Positions 33,370 to 42,647 are shown, numbered from the stretch's first letter. The stretch: 64,000 nucleotides of DNA from Candidatus Raymondbacteria bacterium RIFOXYA2_FULL_49_16 (GCA_001789205.1 MFYT01000107.1:1-64000); one strand, 5' to 3'. Numbers and translations are program-made. The notes: generated from the letters alone by a model not told the origin.

Positions 33370-33822
33370 ATGAAGTGTCCTTTCTGCGGATTTGAAGAAG
33401 ACAAAGTCATTGATTCCCGTTCGAGCAAAGAAGGCCGCGCCATCAGACGCCGCAGGGAATGCTTGAAATGCGAGAAACGATACACTACCTACGAATATAT
33501 TGAGAATGTCGCCCTCTCGGTGATTAAGCGGGACAGCAGGGTCGAGGAATACGACCGTCAGAAATTGCGCAATGGCATCATCACTGCCTGCAAAAAACGT
33601 CCGGTTTCCATGAAAAAGATCGATTCCATTGTCGATAAAATTGAGAACGAAATCCAGAACCTATCGCAGACAGAGGTGAAGAGCGAAGTGGTTGGCGAGA
33701 AGGTCATGACTGAATTGAAAAAACTCGATGAAGTGGCCTATGTGCGCTTTGCGTCAGTCTACCGCCATTTTAAAAGCAAAGAGGAATTTTTGCAAGAACT
33801 CAAGGAAATGGAGAACCGGTAG
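33370..33822 (+). CDS. nrdR: Transcriptional repressor NrdR
   Basis: 150 aa, family length. N-terminal zinc ribbon: MKCPFCGFEEDKVIDSRSSKEGRAIRRRRECLKCEKRYTTYEYIE with two C-x2-C pairs. The remainder is an ATP-cone (LSVIKRDSRVEEYDRQKLRNGIITACKKRPV) that senses ATP/dATP. It represses ribonucleotide reductase genes when dATP is high. No nrd gene and no NrdR box is visible in this window. It is followed after 2 bp by the MlaE-type permease. Confidence 0.95.
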   Translation: MKCPFCGFEEDKVIDSRSSKEGRAIRRRRECLKCEKRYTTYEYIENVALSVIKRDSRVEEYDRQKLRNGIITACKKRPVSMKKIDSIVDKIENEIQNLSQTEVKSEVVGEKVMTELKKLDEVAYVRFASVYRHFKSKEEFLQELKEMENR

Positions 33823-33824
33823 CC

Positions 33825-34643
33825 ATGGAACAGGCGCAGGCCCGGCCCAATGCCGCCGGCGAAACGACCCGGTTAGACCAGCTTGCAGGATGGGTAGGAG
33901 AGGGTGTTGTTTCAGCTTTTTCGCTTATTGGCAACGTTATTATTTTTATTTGGAATATGACAGTGGAGATTCCGAAGTTTTTCAAGGATTCGCGGGCCAC
34001 GGTGGAGCAGATGGCCAAAATCGGCATCACCTCTCTGCCGCTTGTTTTTCTCACCTCAATTTTCACCGGCGCGGTCACCGCTTATCAGGCAGCCTACCAG
34101 TTTTCCGATTATATTCCCCTGACCTACCTGGGTACAGCTGTGGGAAAATCGATCATGTTATCGCTTGGTCCGGTACTTACCGCCCTGGTGGTGGCGGGCC
34201 GGGTAGGGGCTGCCATGGCCGCTGAAATAGGCACCATGCGTGTTACCGAACAGATCGACGCCATGGAATGCCTGTCGCTCAATCCTTTTAGATACCTTTT
34301 TATGCCGCGCTTTGTCGCCTCTCTGGTCATGCTTCCGGTACTGGTCATTTTTTCCTCGTTTGTCGGCATTATGGGAGCGCTCATCGTTGCGGCGGGTTTT
34401 TTTGATCTCGATTCCAAAATATTCTTCAGCGGAGTAAAGCTCTTTTTCTCGCTCAAGGATGTTTTTATCGGCATGTTCAAGGCCTTTATCTTTGGCGGAA
34501 TCATCGCGACCATTGGGTGCTATTACGGATATTTTACCAGCGGCGGGGCCGTGGGCGTGGGTGAATCCACGAAAAAGTCAGTGGTGGCTTCGTCAGTGCT
34601 CATACTTATCGGGTGCTATCTGGTCGACGGTGTCTTCCTTTAA
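33825..34643 (+). CDS. mlaE: MlaE-family lipid ABC transporter permease, orphan
   Basis: 272 aa, about five membrane segments. Family motifs are clear: FTGAVTAYQAAYQF, SLGPVLTALVVAGRVGAAMAAEIGTMRVTEQIDAMECLSLNPFRYLFMPRF (the E-G-T-M-x-x-x-E-Q-I-D-A motif) and VGESTKKSVVASSVLI at the end. MlaE-type permeases work with an ATPase (MlaF) and an MCE substrate-binding protein to move phospholipids between membranes. Neither partner is in the downstream genes, which are a receiver protein and secDF. Partners must lie elsewhere. Confidence 0.9.
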   Translation: MEQAQARPNAAGETTRLDQLAGWVGEGVVSAFSLIGNVIIFIWNMTVEIPKFFKDSRATVEQMAKIGITSLPLVFLTSIFTGAVTAYQAAYQFSDYIPLTYLGTAVGKSIMLSLGPVLTALVVAGRVGAAMAAEIGTMRVTEQIDAMECLSLNPFRYLFMPRFVASLVMLPVLVIFSSFVGIMGALIVAAGFFDLDSKIFFSGVKLFFSLKDVFIGMFKAFIFGGIIATIGCYYGYFTSGGAVGVGESTKKSVVASSVLILIGCYLVDGVFL

Positions 34644-34657
34644 TCACTATTTTATAT

Positions 34658-35035
34658 ATGGACCTTTCCGGTAAAAAAGCGCTTATTGCTGACCAGGACG
34701 CGAACATGCGGCGGATACTGCGTGTTTTTCTGGAACAAGAGGACATTGTTGTGTGCGAAGCAGCGACCGCGGTCGAGGCTCAGGCGGTCCTTGCCAGCGA
34801 GAACCCCCATATAATTATTCTGGATCTTCTGCTCGATGGCCGGGAGGGAGTAGTTCTCTGCGAACGGATAAAAAAAGATCCCGCAACCCGGAAAATCGTT
34901 GTTGTTTTTTTTACCGAAGTTTCAGCCCAGGGCGATATTAAAGCGGCAGAACAGGCCGGGGCCGACCTCTATCTTATTAAACCGGTTGGTTTGAACGACA
35001 TTCTGGTCAAAATCAGGGAGATCAACCCCGTGTAA
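34658..35035 (+). CDS. Single-domain response regulator (CheY-like receiver)
   Basis: 125 aa from the ATG at 34658 (longer frame at 34613 overlaps mlaE). All receiver residues are present: the acidic patch in LIADQDANMRRIL, phospho-acceptor Asp in IIILDLLLDG, Thr in VVFFTEVS and the switch Lys in YLIKPVG. There is no output domain, so it acts by protein interaction. It is only 14 bp after an orphan lipid-transport permease, an unusual position. The cognate kinase is not in the window. Confidence 0.85.
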   Translation: MDLSGKKALIADQDANMRRILRVFLEQEDIVVCEAATAVEAQAVLASENPHIIILDLLLDGREGVVLCERIKKDPATRKIVVVFFTEVSAQGDIKAAEQAGADLYLIKPVGLNDILVKIREINPV

Positions 35036-35064
35036 CCCGCGGTGGAGAAACGTGCACATTCGGA

Positions 35065-35093
35065 TTGACACTATATCGGACAATCGTTTATCT
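35065..35093 (+). promoter_or_regulatory. Predicted sigma-70 promoter for secD-secF
   Basis: TTGACA at 35065-35070, exactly 17 bp, then TTATCT at 35088-35093. The secD ATG follows 52 bases later with AAGGA upstream. Confidence 0.65.
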
Positions 35094-35145
35094 TTTTTGA
35101 CTGTCCCAAAGATATATTTATTCTGGAAATTAAGGAACCAATCGT

Positions 35146-36852
35146 ATGATGAAAAACACCAATCTCAAGCTTCTCTTCGTGTTGCTGCTTGTATTTTTCG
35201 CCCTGTATAAACTGTATCCCACAATCAAGTTTTACACCACTGAGCAGCAACAGATAAAAGCCTTGGAACTCGATAATCCCGAGGCGTTCAAGGGGGCCAT
35301 CAAGCTTGGCCTTGATCTCAAAGGCGGCATTCGTCTGGTGCTGGAGATCGACAGATCGAAACTAACCGACAACGAGAAGAAGGATGCCATTAACCGGGCG
35401 CTTGAAGTCATTCGCAACCGCGTTGACCAGTTCGGCGTTGCTGAACCCAGCATCCAGAAGCAGGGCGACGACCGCATTATTGTTGAAATGCCCGGATTTT
35501 TCGATGTGGAACGCGCTAAAAACCTTATTGGTTCCACCGCCTTGCTCGAGTTCCGCATGGTCCGTGAGGCCGATGAGGTAGGACCCGCGCTCGAAGTCCT
35601 CGATAGGTACACGAAGAAGAAAAGGGCCGGCGCTGATACGTCGGCCGCAAGCCAATCAGAGGCTGCCGCTGCTCCGGCCAAAAGCGATACGGCCACGGTT
35701 GATTCAGCACTCGACGTATTTGCCCAGGCAGGCCAGGCCGCTGATTCAGGACTCACGGAGGAGCAGAAAACAGCACAGCAGATGGAAGCTGATATTTTCC
35801 GCGACAAACCTTTTACCTCCTTGCTGGTAAAGGCCGCGTACGACATCGCGGTGCCCAAGAAAAACGAGGCAAAGGTGCGGGCCATTCTCGATGATCCAGG
35901 CGCCCAGCAAGCCCTGTCGAATTCGATAGAATTTGCCTGGTCTGCTGAGCTCGAAGGCGAACCGGGAAACGAATTCCGCAGACTCTATCTTCTCAAGAAA
36001 AAGCCTGAACTTACGGGTTCGTATCTCGAAGACGCGCGGGCATCCACCTCTTCCGGCGGTATGAGCGCTGGACAGGCTGTTGTCAATATGGAGCTTTCAA
36101 GCGAAGGCGCTGGCCGCTTTTCCCGGCTCACCGGCGCAAACATCGACAAGCGTCTGGCTATTGTGCTCGACAGCCGTGTGTATTCAGCGCCGGTCATAAG
36201 GTCAAAAATACCCAATGGAAAAGCTGAAATCACGGGCATGAAGGACCTTGCCGAAGCGCGGGACCTTTCCATTGTACTCAGGGCTGGTGCGTTACCAGCT
36301 CCCATGGAAATCATCGAGGAACGCACCGTGGGACCCACGCTTGGCCAGGATTCCATTACGCAGAGCAAAAAGGCGACAGTAATCGCCATGCTGTTTATTC
36401 TCCTTTTCATGGTACTTTATTATCGATGGAGCGGCTTAATCGCCATTACCGCTCTTGTCCTCAACGTCATCTACCTGCTCGCCTCGCTTGCCGGACTCGG
36501 TTTTACCCTAACACTTCCCGGTATCGCGGGCATGATCCTCACCGTGGGCATGGCTGTTGACGCCAACGTGCTCATCAACGAACGCATCAGGGAAGAGATG
36601 GCGCTGGGAAAAACCATCAGGGCGGCCATTGACGCGGGTTATTCCCGTGCATTCAGGGCTATCTTCGATTCCAATATCACCACCATCATCACCGGCGTCA
36701 TTTTATATTACTATGGTACTGGTCCCATCAAGGGGTTTGCGGTTACCCTTACCATTGGCCTCATGATCTCCATGTTCACTGCGATCTGGGTCACCCGCCA
36801 AATATTCAATTACGCGGTACTGAAATTTAACATGCAAAAGTTGTCCATTTAA
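35146..36852 (+). CDS. secD: Protein translocase subunit SecD
   Basis: 568 aa. TM1 (LKLLFVLLLVFFALYKLYPTI) is followed by the periplasmic P1 domain with GLDLKGGIRLVLEID, ALEVIRNRVDQFGVAEPSIQKQGDDRIIVEMPG, then the C-terminal bundle with LPAPMEIIEERTVGPTLGQDSI, GMILTVGMAVDANVLINERIREE and the RAF-F-DSNITTIITGVILYYYG segment. An Ala/Ser/Gln-rich, low-complexity insertion (about residues 165-225) extends P1. It assists SecYEG and pulls exported proteins using proton motive force. secF follows 18 bp later. Confidence 0.95.
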   Translation: MMKNTNLKLLFVLLLVFFALYKLYPTIKFYTTEQQQIKALELDNPEAFKGAIKLGLDLKGGIRLVLEIDRSKLTDNEKKDAINRALEVIRNRVDQFGVAEPSIQKQGDDRIIVEMPGFFDVERAKNLIGSTALLEFRMVREADEVGPALEVLDRYTKKKRAGADTSAASQSEAAAAPAKSDTATVDSALDVFAQAGQAADSGLTEEQKTAQQMEADIFRDKPFTSLLVKAAYDIAVPKKNEAKVRAILDDPGAQQALSNSIEFAWSAELEGEPGNEFRRLYLLKKKPELTGSYLEDARASTSSGGMSAGQAVVNMELSSEGAGRFSRLTGANIDKRLAIVLDSRVYSAPVIRSKIPNGKAEITGMKDLAEARDLSIVLRAGALPAPMEIIEERTVGPTLGQDSITQSKKATVIAMLFILLFMVLYYRWSGLIAITALVLNVIYLLASLAGLGFTLTLPGIAGMILTVGMAVDANVLINERIREEMALGKTIRAAIDAGYSRAFRAIFDSNITTIITGVILYYYGTGPIKGFAVTLTIGLMISMFTAIWVTRQIFNYAVLKFNMQKLSI

Positions 36853-36870
36853 GGCAAAGGAACACGCCAT

Positions 36871-37782
36871 ATGAGAATCTTCGCAAACGCTAATTTTCGG
36901 TTTGTTCACCACCGGAAAATATACTTCACGTTCTCGGTCCTGTTTATTTTGGCGGGCTTGGTGTCCCTTGTCGCCAAGGGGGGGCCCAAATATGGCATCG
37001 ATTTCAAGGGTGGCACCCTGCTTCAGGTAAAATTCCAGGCCATGCCTGAAATCTCTGACCTCCGTGATGTTTTCAACAAATATCGCGACATTGGTACCGT
37101 TGAGATAAAACGGTATGGTCAAAAGGAGGACAACGAGATCATTATCGGCGTTGAGACCAAGATTGAGGCGGCCTCGGTTGTTGTGAAGGTGACCGAGATA
37201 CTCAACGCTGAATTTCCCGGTAATTTCGAGATACGGAGAGAAGAGGTGGTGGGGCCGCGTATTGGCAATGAATTAAAATGGAAGGCGCTTTTTTCCATCA
37301 TGCTTTCTTGGGTTGCCATTATCATATATCTCTGGGTGCGTTTCCAGCTCAAATTCAGCCTTGCCGCCATTGTTGGCCTCATTCACGATATTCTCATCGT
37401 GTTTGGCGCGTGTTCCATTTTTAATATCGAACTTTCCATGCCCGTTGTTGCCGCATTCCTCACTATTGTTGGCTATTCGCTCAACGATACCATCGTTGTG
37501 TTCGACCGGATCCGCGAAAATCTTTTTGTAGAGCAACGGATGCATATCCTCGACCTTTTCAACCGCAGCATAAACCAGACACTGGGCCGTACAATCATCA
37601 CCTCATGCACAACGCTGGTGGCGGTTACCACCCTCTATTTTATTGGCGTCAGCAGTATCCGTGATTTCGCCTTTGCCATGATCATCGGCGTTATCATCGG
37701 CACCTACTCCTCCTTTGGCATTAGCGCCAGCCTTGTGGCCGTCTGGAACCCTGAAACGCTTCGGAAGGCCAAAAAGGCCTGA
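36871..37782 (+). CDS. secF: Protein translocase subunit SecF
   Basis: 303 aa. The six-segment SecF fold: TM1 YFTFSVLFILAGLVSLVAKG, then YGIDFKGGTLLQVKF, FEIRREEVVGPRIGNELKWKAL, VGLIHDILIVFGACSIF, FLTIVGYSLNDTIVVFDRIREN and TLGRTIITSCTTLVAVTTLYFIG. It forms the SecDF pair with the upstream gene in the inner membrane. Its stop is 27 bp before the deacetylase start, and the run continues on the plus strand. Confidence 0.95.
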   Translation: MRIFANANFRFVHHRKIYFTFSVLFILAGLVSLVAKGGPKYGIDFKGGTLLQVKFQAMPEISDLRDVFNKYRDIGTVEIKRYGQKEDNEIIIGVETKIEAASVVVKVTEILNAEFPGNFEIRREEVVGPRIGNELKWKALFSIMLSWVAIIIYLWVRFQLKFSLAAIVGLIHDILIVFGACSIFNIELSMPVVAAFLTIVGYSLNDTIVVFDRIRENLFVEQRMHILDLFNRSINQTLGRTIITSCTTLVAVTTLYFIGVSSIRDFAFAMIIGVIIGTYSSFGISASLVAVWNPETLRKAKKA

Positions 37783-37809
37783 GTGTGGCATAGGGTCTTA
37801 GCCTTTCCC

Positions 37810-39471
37810 ATGGCAAAAGGGAAAAAGAGCGCCAAAAAGACAGGCCGGCAGGGCCTTTTCAGGCAATGCTCCTGGTGCAAGAAACACCTCATTAAAGCCG
37901 GCGACGGCATCAAACACGAGCGCGAATACTTCTGCGGCCAAACCTGTCTTTCCGAATGGCAAACACGCAATACCATTGTTCGCAAGGAACTTGAAGGGCA
38001 AAAGAGCGTTGTCCAGGGGAGCGGCATTACCGTTGTCGCAATTGGCCCTGCGACTATTGAGGAGCGGCCGCAGCCAGTCTCCCGGGTCGACCTTGTCAAA
38101 GGCCTTACCGTCGCGGAATTTCTGAATGGCCGCAGCGATGCGGAAATCGAACAACTTGCTTTGCAGCTTGGGACTGTGCGCACGCAGCGCCGGATGCAAA
38201 GGGTATATTTTGCGGCTTTGGGTGCGCTTTCGGTTTTGCTGGTCCTGTTCGCGGTCCTGAACGTGCGGCAAACCAGGCGCTTTAACGCGGCGGTTAAAAC
38301 AAAGAGTGTCCAGGTCAAAACGCTTGCCCAGAGGCATGCCACCCAGATCGATTCCCTCAAGTCCCGGACCGTTGAACTCGACACCAGCCAGCTCGCTGTT
38401 GGCTATCCTGGTGACAGGACAACCCAGGCAACGCCTTTTCTTTCGGTCCTTGGTACGGGCAGGGACGGACTTGAACTTACCCTTGTTGTCAATAATACGG
38501 TCGCCGCGCACAAGAAGGTGCGGGCGAGCAAGTTTTTTTTCCACAATATCCGGCTCGATACGGGCGAAAATCTGATACTGCTTAAGGGCGTTGACGAAGA
38601 GAATAAAATATACGAAAAGAAACTGACTGTTTATTATTATCGTGACAAACAGCGGCGGCGCGCTGCTGATTTCGTAGAAGGCACGCCCGTGCTTTTGGGC
38701 AAGGCGATTGACTACGAAAAACCGCAGAACTTTGTTCCCAACGACTATCCACGGGGCCTGAATTTTACCCGCGGTTCCGAGACCAGGAAATGGGCGGCCC
38801 TCACCTTTGATGGCGGTGCGCATGCGGTCGAGGCGGCATATATTCTCGATACATTGAAAAACCGTGGAGTGCTGGCTACTTTTTTTCTTGCCGGGACTTT
38901 TATCGACAAGTTCCCTGCTTTGGTCCATCGCATTGCCGCTGAAGGCCATGTGCTGGGAAACCATACAGATAGGCACTCTCACCTGACAACCCTTGAGACC
39001 GATGGCCTGCAAAACACGCTGCCTCAGGTGACCAGGGAGTTCCTTGTTGGCCAACTGCATGCGGTAGAACAAAAATATAAAAGGCTGGGGATCGATATTC
39101 CCCGGCTCTGGCGCGCGCCCTATGGCGAACAAAACAGGACCATTAACGCGTGGGCCGAGAGCGCGGGATACCGGCATATTGGCTGGACAATGGGGACTTC
39201 GTGGCGCACCAACCTGGACACAAACGATTGGATTGTGCATCCGGGAGATCGCGGGTATTTTTCCCCGGACCAGGTTATTGAGAAAATAACCCATTTTGGC
39301 GTTGGGACAGCGTATGGGCTCAATGGCGGCATCATTCTCATGCATATTGGCACTATCAGACAAGGACAGAAAATGTATACACGGCTGGGTGCGCTTATCG
39401 ATACGCTGCGCGCTTCGGGATACGAACTTGTTACTATAAACGATATGACCAAAGATTATACCTGGGAGTAA
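37810..39471 (+). CDS. Zinc-finger/membrane/NodB-type polysaccharide deacetylase fusion
   Basis: 553 aa from the ATG at 37810. Residues about 18-50 carry C-x2-C and C-x3-C pairs (QCSWCKKHLI, EYFCGQTCLSEW), a cytoplasmic zinc-ribbon type. A membrane segment (VYFAALGALSVLLVLFAVL) near residue 145 is followed by a short coiled stretch, a beta domain (residues 200-270) and a NodB domain from about 325: ALTFDGGAHA (first motif), GNHTDRHSHL (zinc His pair) and RAPYGEQN. It should remove acetyl groups from peptidoglycan or another polysaccharide outside the cell. The cytosolic zinc finger on a periplasmic deacetylase is unusual. Confidence 0.85.
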   Translation: MAKGKKSAKKTGRQGLFRQCSWCKKHLIKAGDGIKHEREYFCGQTCLSEWQTRNTIVRKELEGQKSVVQGSGITVVAIGPATIEERPQPVSRVDLVKGLTVAEFLNGRSDAEIEQLALQLGTVRTQRRMQRVYFAALGALSVLLVLFAVLNVRQTRRFNAAVKTKSVQVKTLAQRHATQIDSLKSRTVELDTSQLAVGYPGDRTTQATPFLSVLGTGRDGLELTLVVNNTVAAHKKVRASKFFFHNIRLDTGENLILLKGVDEENKIYEKKLTVYYYRDKQRRRAADFVEGTPVLLGKAIDYEKPQNFVPNDYPRGLNFTRGSETRKWAALTFDGGAHAVEAAYILDTLKNRGVLATFFLAGTFIDKFPALVHRIAAEGHVLGNHTDRHSHLTTLETDGLQNTLPQVTREFLVGQLHAVEQKYKRLGIDIPRLWRAPYGEQNRTINAWAESAGYRHIGWTMGTSWRTNLDTNDWIVHPGDRGYFSPDQVIEKITHFGVGTAYGLNGGIILMHIGTIRQGQKMYTRLGALIDTLRASGYELVTINDMTKDYTWE

Positions 39472-39478
39472 ATTTGCC

Positions 39479-40126
39479 ATGGATTTTATTTCTCTTTTCT
39501 TTTTCAAGGTCCCAGCGATCATAATCGCCCTGGTCGTCCATGAACTTGCCCATGGATGGACAGCGCGGCAGCTTGGCGACCACACGGCGGAGCGCATGGG
39601 GCGGCTGTCGTTCAACCCGCTGGCGCATCTCGATCTTCTGGGTACGGTCATGCTTTTTTTCGGCCCCTTTGGCTGGGCAAAACCGGTCCCTGTCAACCCG
39701 GTGAATCTGCGCAATCCGAAAAAAGATATGATATGGGTCGCGCTTGCAGGCCCGCTCTCCAATGTTGTTCTTGGGTTCCTGGTCGCGTTTCTCTACACGC
39801 ATTTTTTTGCCGGATATATCGCGGGACGTTCCAGGCTGCTTTTTCTGTACCTGATATATTTTAACGTGGGCATTTCTTTTTTCAACCTGCTTCCCATATA
39901 CCCGCTCGATGGATCAAATATTGTCCGGGGTTTTATGAAACATGCGACTGAAGTGCGGTACATGCATGCCATGCGTTTTGTCCCTTTCATCTTCATTGTC
40001 ATGATATCAGCCGAATGGTTGCTTAATGTGCCGGTTCTCTCGTTTGTTTTGGAACCCCTCTGGACCCCCTATCGCAATTTCCTGCTGGATATCTATGGGG
40101 TAAAGGCGCTATTTTTAGGGTTATAG
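39479..40126 (+). CDS. Site-2-protease-type (M50) membrane metalloprotease
   Basis: 215 aa, short M50 form. HELAH in the first segment (IIIALVVHELAHGWTARQLGD) supplies the zinc His pair and Glu; NLLPIYPLDGSNIVRGF supplies the conserved NxxPxxPLDG. Membrane-embedded protease that typically cleaves transmembrane substrates. The start lies 7 bp after the deacetylase stop, and the heptose kinase follows after 21 bp, so the genes are probably co-transcribed. No PDZ domain is present. Confidence 0.9.
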   Translation: MDFISLFFFKVPAIIIALVVHELAHGWTARQLGDHTAERMGRLSFNPLAHLDLLGTVMLFFGPFGWAKPVPVNPVNLRNPKKDMIWVALAGPLSNVVLGFLVAFLYTHFFAGYIAGRSRLLFLYLIYFNVGISFFNLLPIYPLDGSNIVRGFMKHATEVRYMHAMRFVPFIFIVMISAEWLLNVPVLSFVLEPLWTPYRNFLLDIYGVKALFLGL

Positions 40127-40147
40127 AAACAATAATCAGGAGCTGCC

Positions 40148-41131
40148 ATGAAACTGACCCCAAAACGATTTGACGCAATTTTTAACAAAATACAGGGCGC
40201 AAAGATTGTCGTGGCCGGTGATATTATCGTTGACCGCTATGTATGGGGAGACGTTGATCGTATTTCCCAGGAAGCTCCTGTCCCGGTTGTGGGGGTCAGG
40301 AAAGAGACGCTCCGTCCGGGCGGCGGTTCAAATGTCGCCAACAACCTGCGCGCCCTTGGCGCACGGCCTGTGTGCGTTGGCGTGGTAGGAAACGACCATG
40401 CGGGCAGGGAATTCAAGCTGTTGCTCAAGAAACAGGATATCGATATCCGGGGAATCGCGGTTGATCGGTCCCGCCCCACAACGGTAAAAACCCGTATTAT
40501 CGCCCACAACCAACAGATGATCCGGATAGACAGTGAAGCGACCCGGGAACTCTCCTTGACAATGGAAAACATCCTGACGCGCATGGTGATAAAAAACCTT
40601 GCAGGCGCGCGCGGTCTTATCATTTCCGATTATGCAAAAGGAGTGGTGACCAGGGGATTTATACGCGCCATAGTATCCTATGCCAGGAAAAAGGGGCTTT
40701 TTATAGCCGTTGATCCCAAGGAAAAGCACATTGACGCCTATGCGGGGGTCTCAATTATCACGCCGAACCACAAGGAGGCGGGAAACGCAACCGGCATTCC
40801 GATTATTGACGATGCAACACTGCGCAGGGCCGGGGCAAAGCTTGTAAAGGACCTCTCATTGCCTGCCTGCCTTATCACCCTTGGCGAAAATGGCATGGCG
40901 CTCTTCTCGGAAAAAGACCCGCTGGTAAAAATACCCACGGTTGCGCGCGAAGTATTCGATGTCACGGGCGCGGGCGACACGGTCATCAGCGTTTTTACAG
41001 CCGCGGTTGCCGGAGGCGCCACGCTCCACGAGGCCGCGGTCATTGCCAACCATGCTGCGGGCATTGTGATACGGGAAGTGGGCACTGCGATCGCCCTTCC
41101 AGCCCAGATACGCGCCGCAATGTTCGGCTGA
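40148..41131 (+). CDS. rfaE1: D-glycero-beta-D-manno-heptose-7-phosphate kinase (RfaE1 type)
   Basis: 327 aa, the kinase domain alone of HldE. PfkB/ribokinase fold: VVAGDIIVDRYVWGDVDRISQEAPVPVVGVRKETLRPGGGSNVANNLRALGA, VDPKEKHIDAYAGVSIITPNHKEA and the C-terminal catalytic motif DVTGAGDTVISVF. The ADP-heptose pathway uses it to phosphorylate heptose-7-phosphate for the lipopolysaccharide core. The adenylyltransferase half is not attached and not nearby, so this organism uses separate enzymes. Confidence 0.88.
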   Translation: MKLTPKRFDAIFNKIQGAKIVVAGDIIVDRYVWGDVDRISQEAPVPVVGVRKETLRPGGGSNVANNLRALGARPVCVGVVGNDHAGREFKLLLKKQDIDIRGIAVDRSRPTTVKTRIIAHNQQMIRIDSEATRELSLTMENILTRMVIKNLAGARGLIISDYAKGVVTRGFIRAIVSYARKKGLFIAVDPKEKHIDAYAGVSIITPNHKEAGNATGIPIIDDATLRRAGAKLVKDLSLPACLITLGENGMALFSEKDPLVKIPTVAREVFDVTGAGDTVISVFTAAVAGGATLHEAAVIANHAAGIVIREVGTAIALPAQIRAAMFG

Positions 41132-41141
41132 CCTACGCCTC

Positions 41142-42647
41142 TTAATCTTTCTTCTTTTCCCTGATTTTGATCCCAACAAAGAAATTGTCTTTTCCCCGTT
41201 TCACATACATGAGAAGCGACTGTCCAACAGAGGCTTTTTTAACAGCTGAGTGGTAATCAGAAGCGTTTTTAATGTCAGCATTGTTAATTTTTTGGATTAG
41301 GTCCCCAACGCGCAGGTCGGTGTTGCCGGCGGAGCTCTTCATTGAGATGCCGGTTATAAGCGCGCCTTTGTCGTCCCCTTCAAGGCCATATTGCTGGGCA
41401 AGGTCAGGGGTCATGTCGCGCACAGCCAGACCAATGAGGTCCTCTGCGCCTGCCTCATCCGATACTGCGCCTTGTTCCGCGCCGGATGGCAGTTCGGCAA
41501 GGACCACCTTCAGGTGTTTTTCCTTTTTTTCACGTACAACGGTGACGTCTATTTTAGTATTGGGCGCTGTGTTTCCAATCAGGTCTTTCAGATGGTCTTT
41601 GTCCTGGATTTTTGTTCCATCCACGGCAATAAGGGCGTCGCCGTTTTTGATCCCTGCTTTGTCAGCCGGAGAACCCGCGAGCACTTTCTGTACAAGAATA
41701 CCAGAGTTATCTTTTAGTCCAAGGGCCTCGGCCATGGTATTGTCAATGGGCTGCATGACAACACCCAGCCAGCCGCGCGATACCTTGCCGACATAGATGA
41801 GGTCTTCCATGACCTTGCGGGCCATGTTTATGGGAATGGCGAATCCAATGCCCACATTGCCTCCCGAACGGGACATAATGGCCGTATTGATGCCGATGAC
41901 TTCGCCTTTCAGGTTCACTAATGCGCCGCCGCTGTTGCCTGGGTTTATTGAGGCGTCGGTCTGAATGAAATTTTCGTACCGATTAATGCCTGCGTTCCGG
42001 CCTTTTGCCGAGACAATGCCCGCGGTCACGGTCTGCGAAAGCTGTTTGGAAAAAGGGTTGCCAATGGCCAGGACCCATTCGCCAACTTCCACTGAATCGG
42101 AATTTCCCAAGGCAGCTACGGGAAGGTCCTTGACGCTCTCTTTCAATTTTAGAACAGCCACATCAGCAAGGGTATCGGTACCAATTATGTCCGCTTCAAT
42201 GTCCTTGTTGCCGGGCAAGGAAATGGTTATTTCATCCGCGCCTTCAACAACATGGTTGTTGGTGAGGATATAGCCATCTTTGCTGACGATGACGCCTGAG
42301 CCAAGTCCTTGCTGCTTGAATTCCTGTTCAGGCGCCTGCTGCTGGGGACGGCGACCGGGATTTTGCTGGTCAAAGGGAGTGCCGAAGAAGAAGTCGAATG
42401 GATTGCCGTACATATTCGGGTACGCCTGGCGCTTAAGTATCTTCTGGCTGGTTACGCTGACCACGGACGATTTCACGAATTTCGCCACCTCGACAAACGC
42501 GATACTTGCGGCCTTGGCATTGGGCGCCTGCGTGGAGAGCGTCTTGGACGAACCAAAGGTAATGCTTCCTTTGGCCGGCCGTTCCGTTGACAATGCGTTT
42601 CCGGCAAGCAGGCAAGCAACGATACAAGCACAGAGGATACTGTTCAT
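41142..42647 (-). CDS. degP: Periplasmic serine protease, Do/HtrA family
   Basis: 501 aa. Signal peptide (CACIVACLLAGNALS). Trypsin-like domain with His in ILTNNHVVEGAD, Asp in DTLADVAVLKLKES and Ser in GNPGNSGGALVN. Two PDZ domains follow: the first around SRGWLGVVMQPIDNTMAEALGL, the second around GLAVRDMTPDLAQQYGLEGDD. It degrades or refolds damaged envelope proteins. AGGAGG stands 8 bases before the ATG. It converges with the heptose kinase gene and diverges from the FlgD-like gene. Confidence 0.93.
   Translation of the reverse strand: MNSILCACIVACLLAGNALSTERPAKGSITFGSSKTLSTQAPNAKAASIAFVEVAKFVKSSVVSVTSQKILKRQAYPNMYGNPFDFFFGTPFDQQNPGRRPQQQAPEQEFKQQGLGSGVIVSKDGYILTNNHVVEGADEITISLPGNKDIEADIIGTDTLADVAVLKLKESVKDLPVAALGNSDSVEVGEWVLAIGNPFSKQLSQTVTAGIVSAKGRNAGINRYENFIQTDASINPGNSGGALVNLKGEVIGINTAIMSRSGGNVGIGFAIPINMARKVMEDLIYVGKVSRGWLGVVMQPIDNTMAEALGLKDNSGILVQKVLAGSPADKAGIKNGDALIAVDGTKIQDKDHLKDLIGNTAPNTKIDVTVVREKKEKHLKVVLAELPSGAEQGAVSDEAGAEDLIGLAVRDMTPDLAQQYGLEGDDKGALITGISMKSSAGNTDLRVGDLIQKINNADIKNASDYHSAVKKASVGQSLLMYVKRGKDNFFVGIKIREKKKD

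Noticed and set aside
33370-33822. Plasmid replication or phage origin near nrdR
   Set aside because: No iterons, DnaA boxes or replication genes seen; nrdR is an ordinary chromosomal gene.
37798-39762. 654-codon open frame on the minus strand opposite the deacetylase and protease genes
   Set aside because: The plus-strand frames carry full family motifs over the whole stretch, while the antisense product shows no recognisable domain and is explained by the codon bias of the sense genes.
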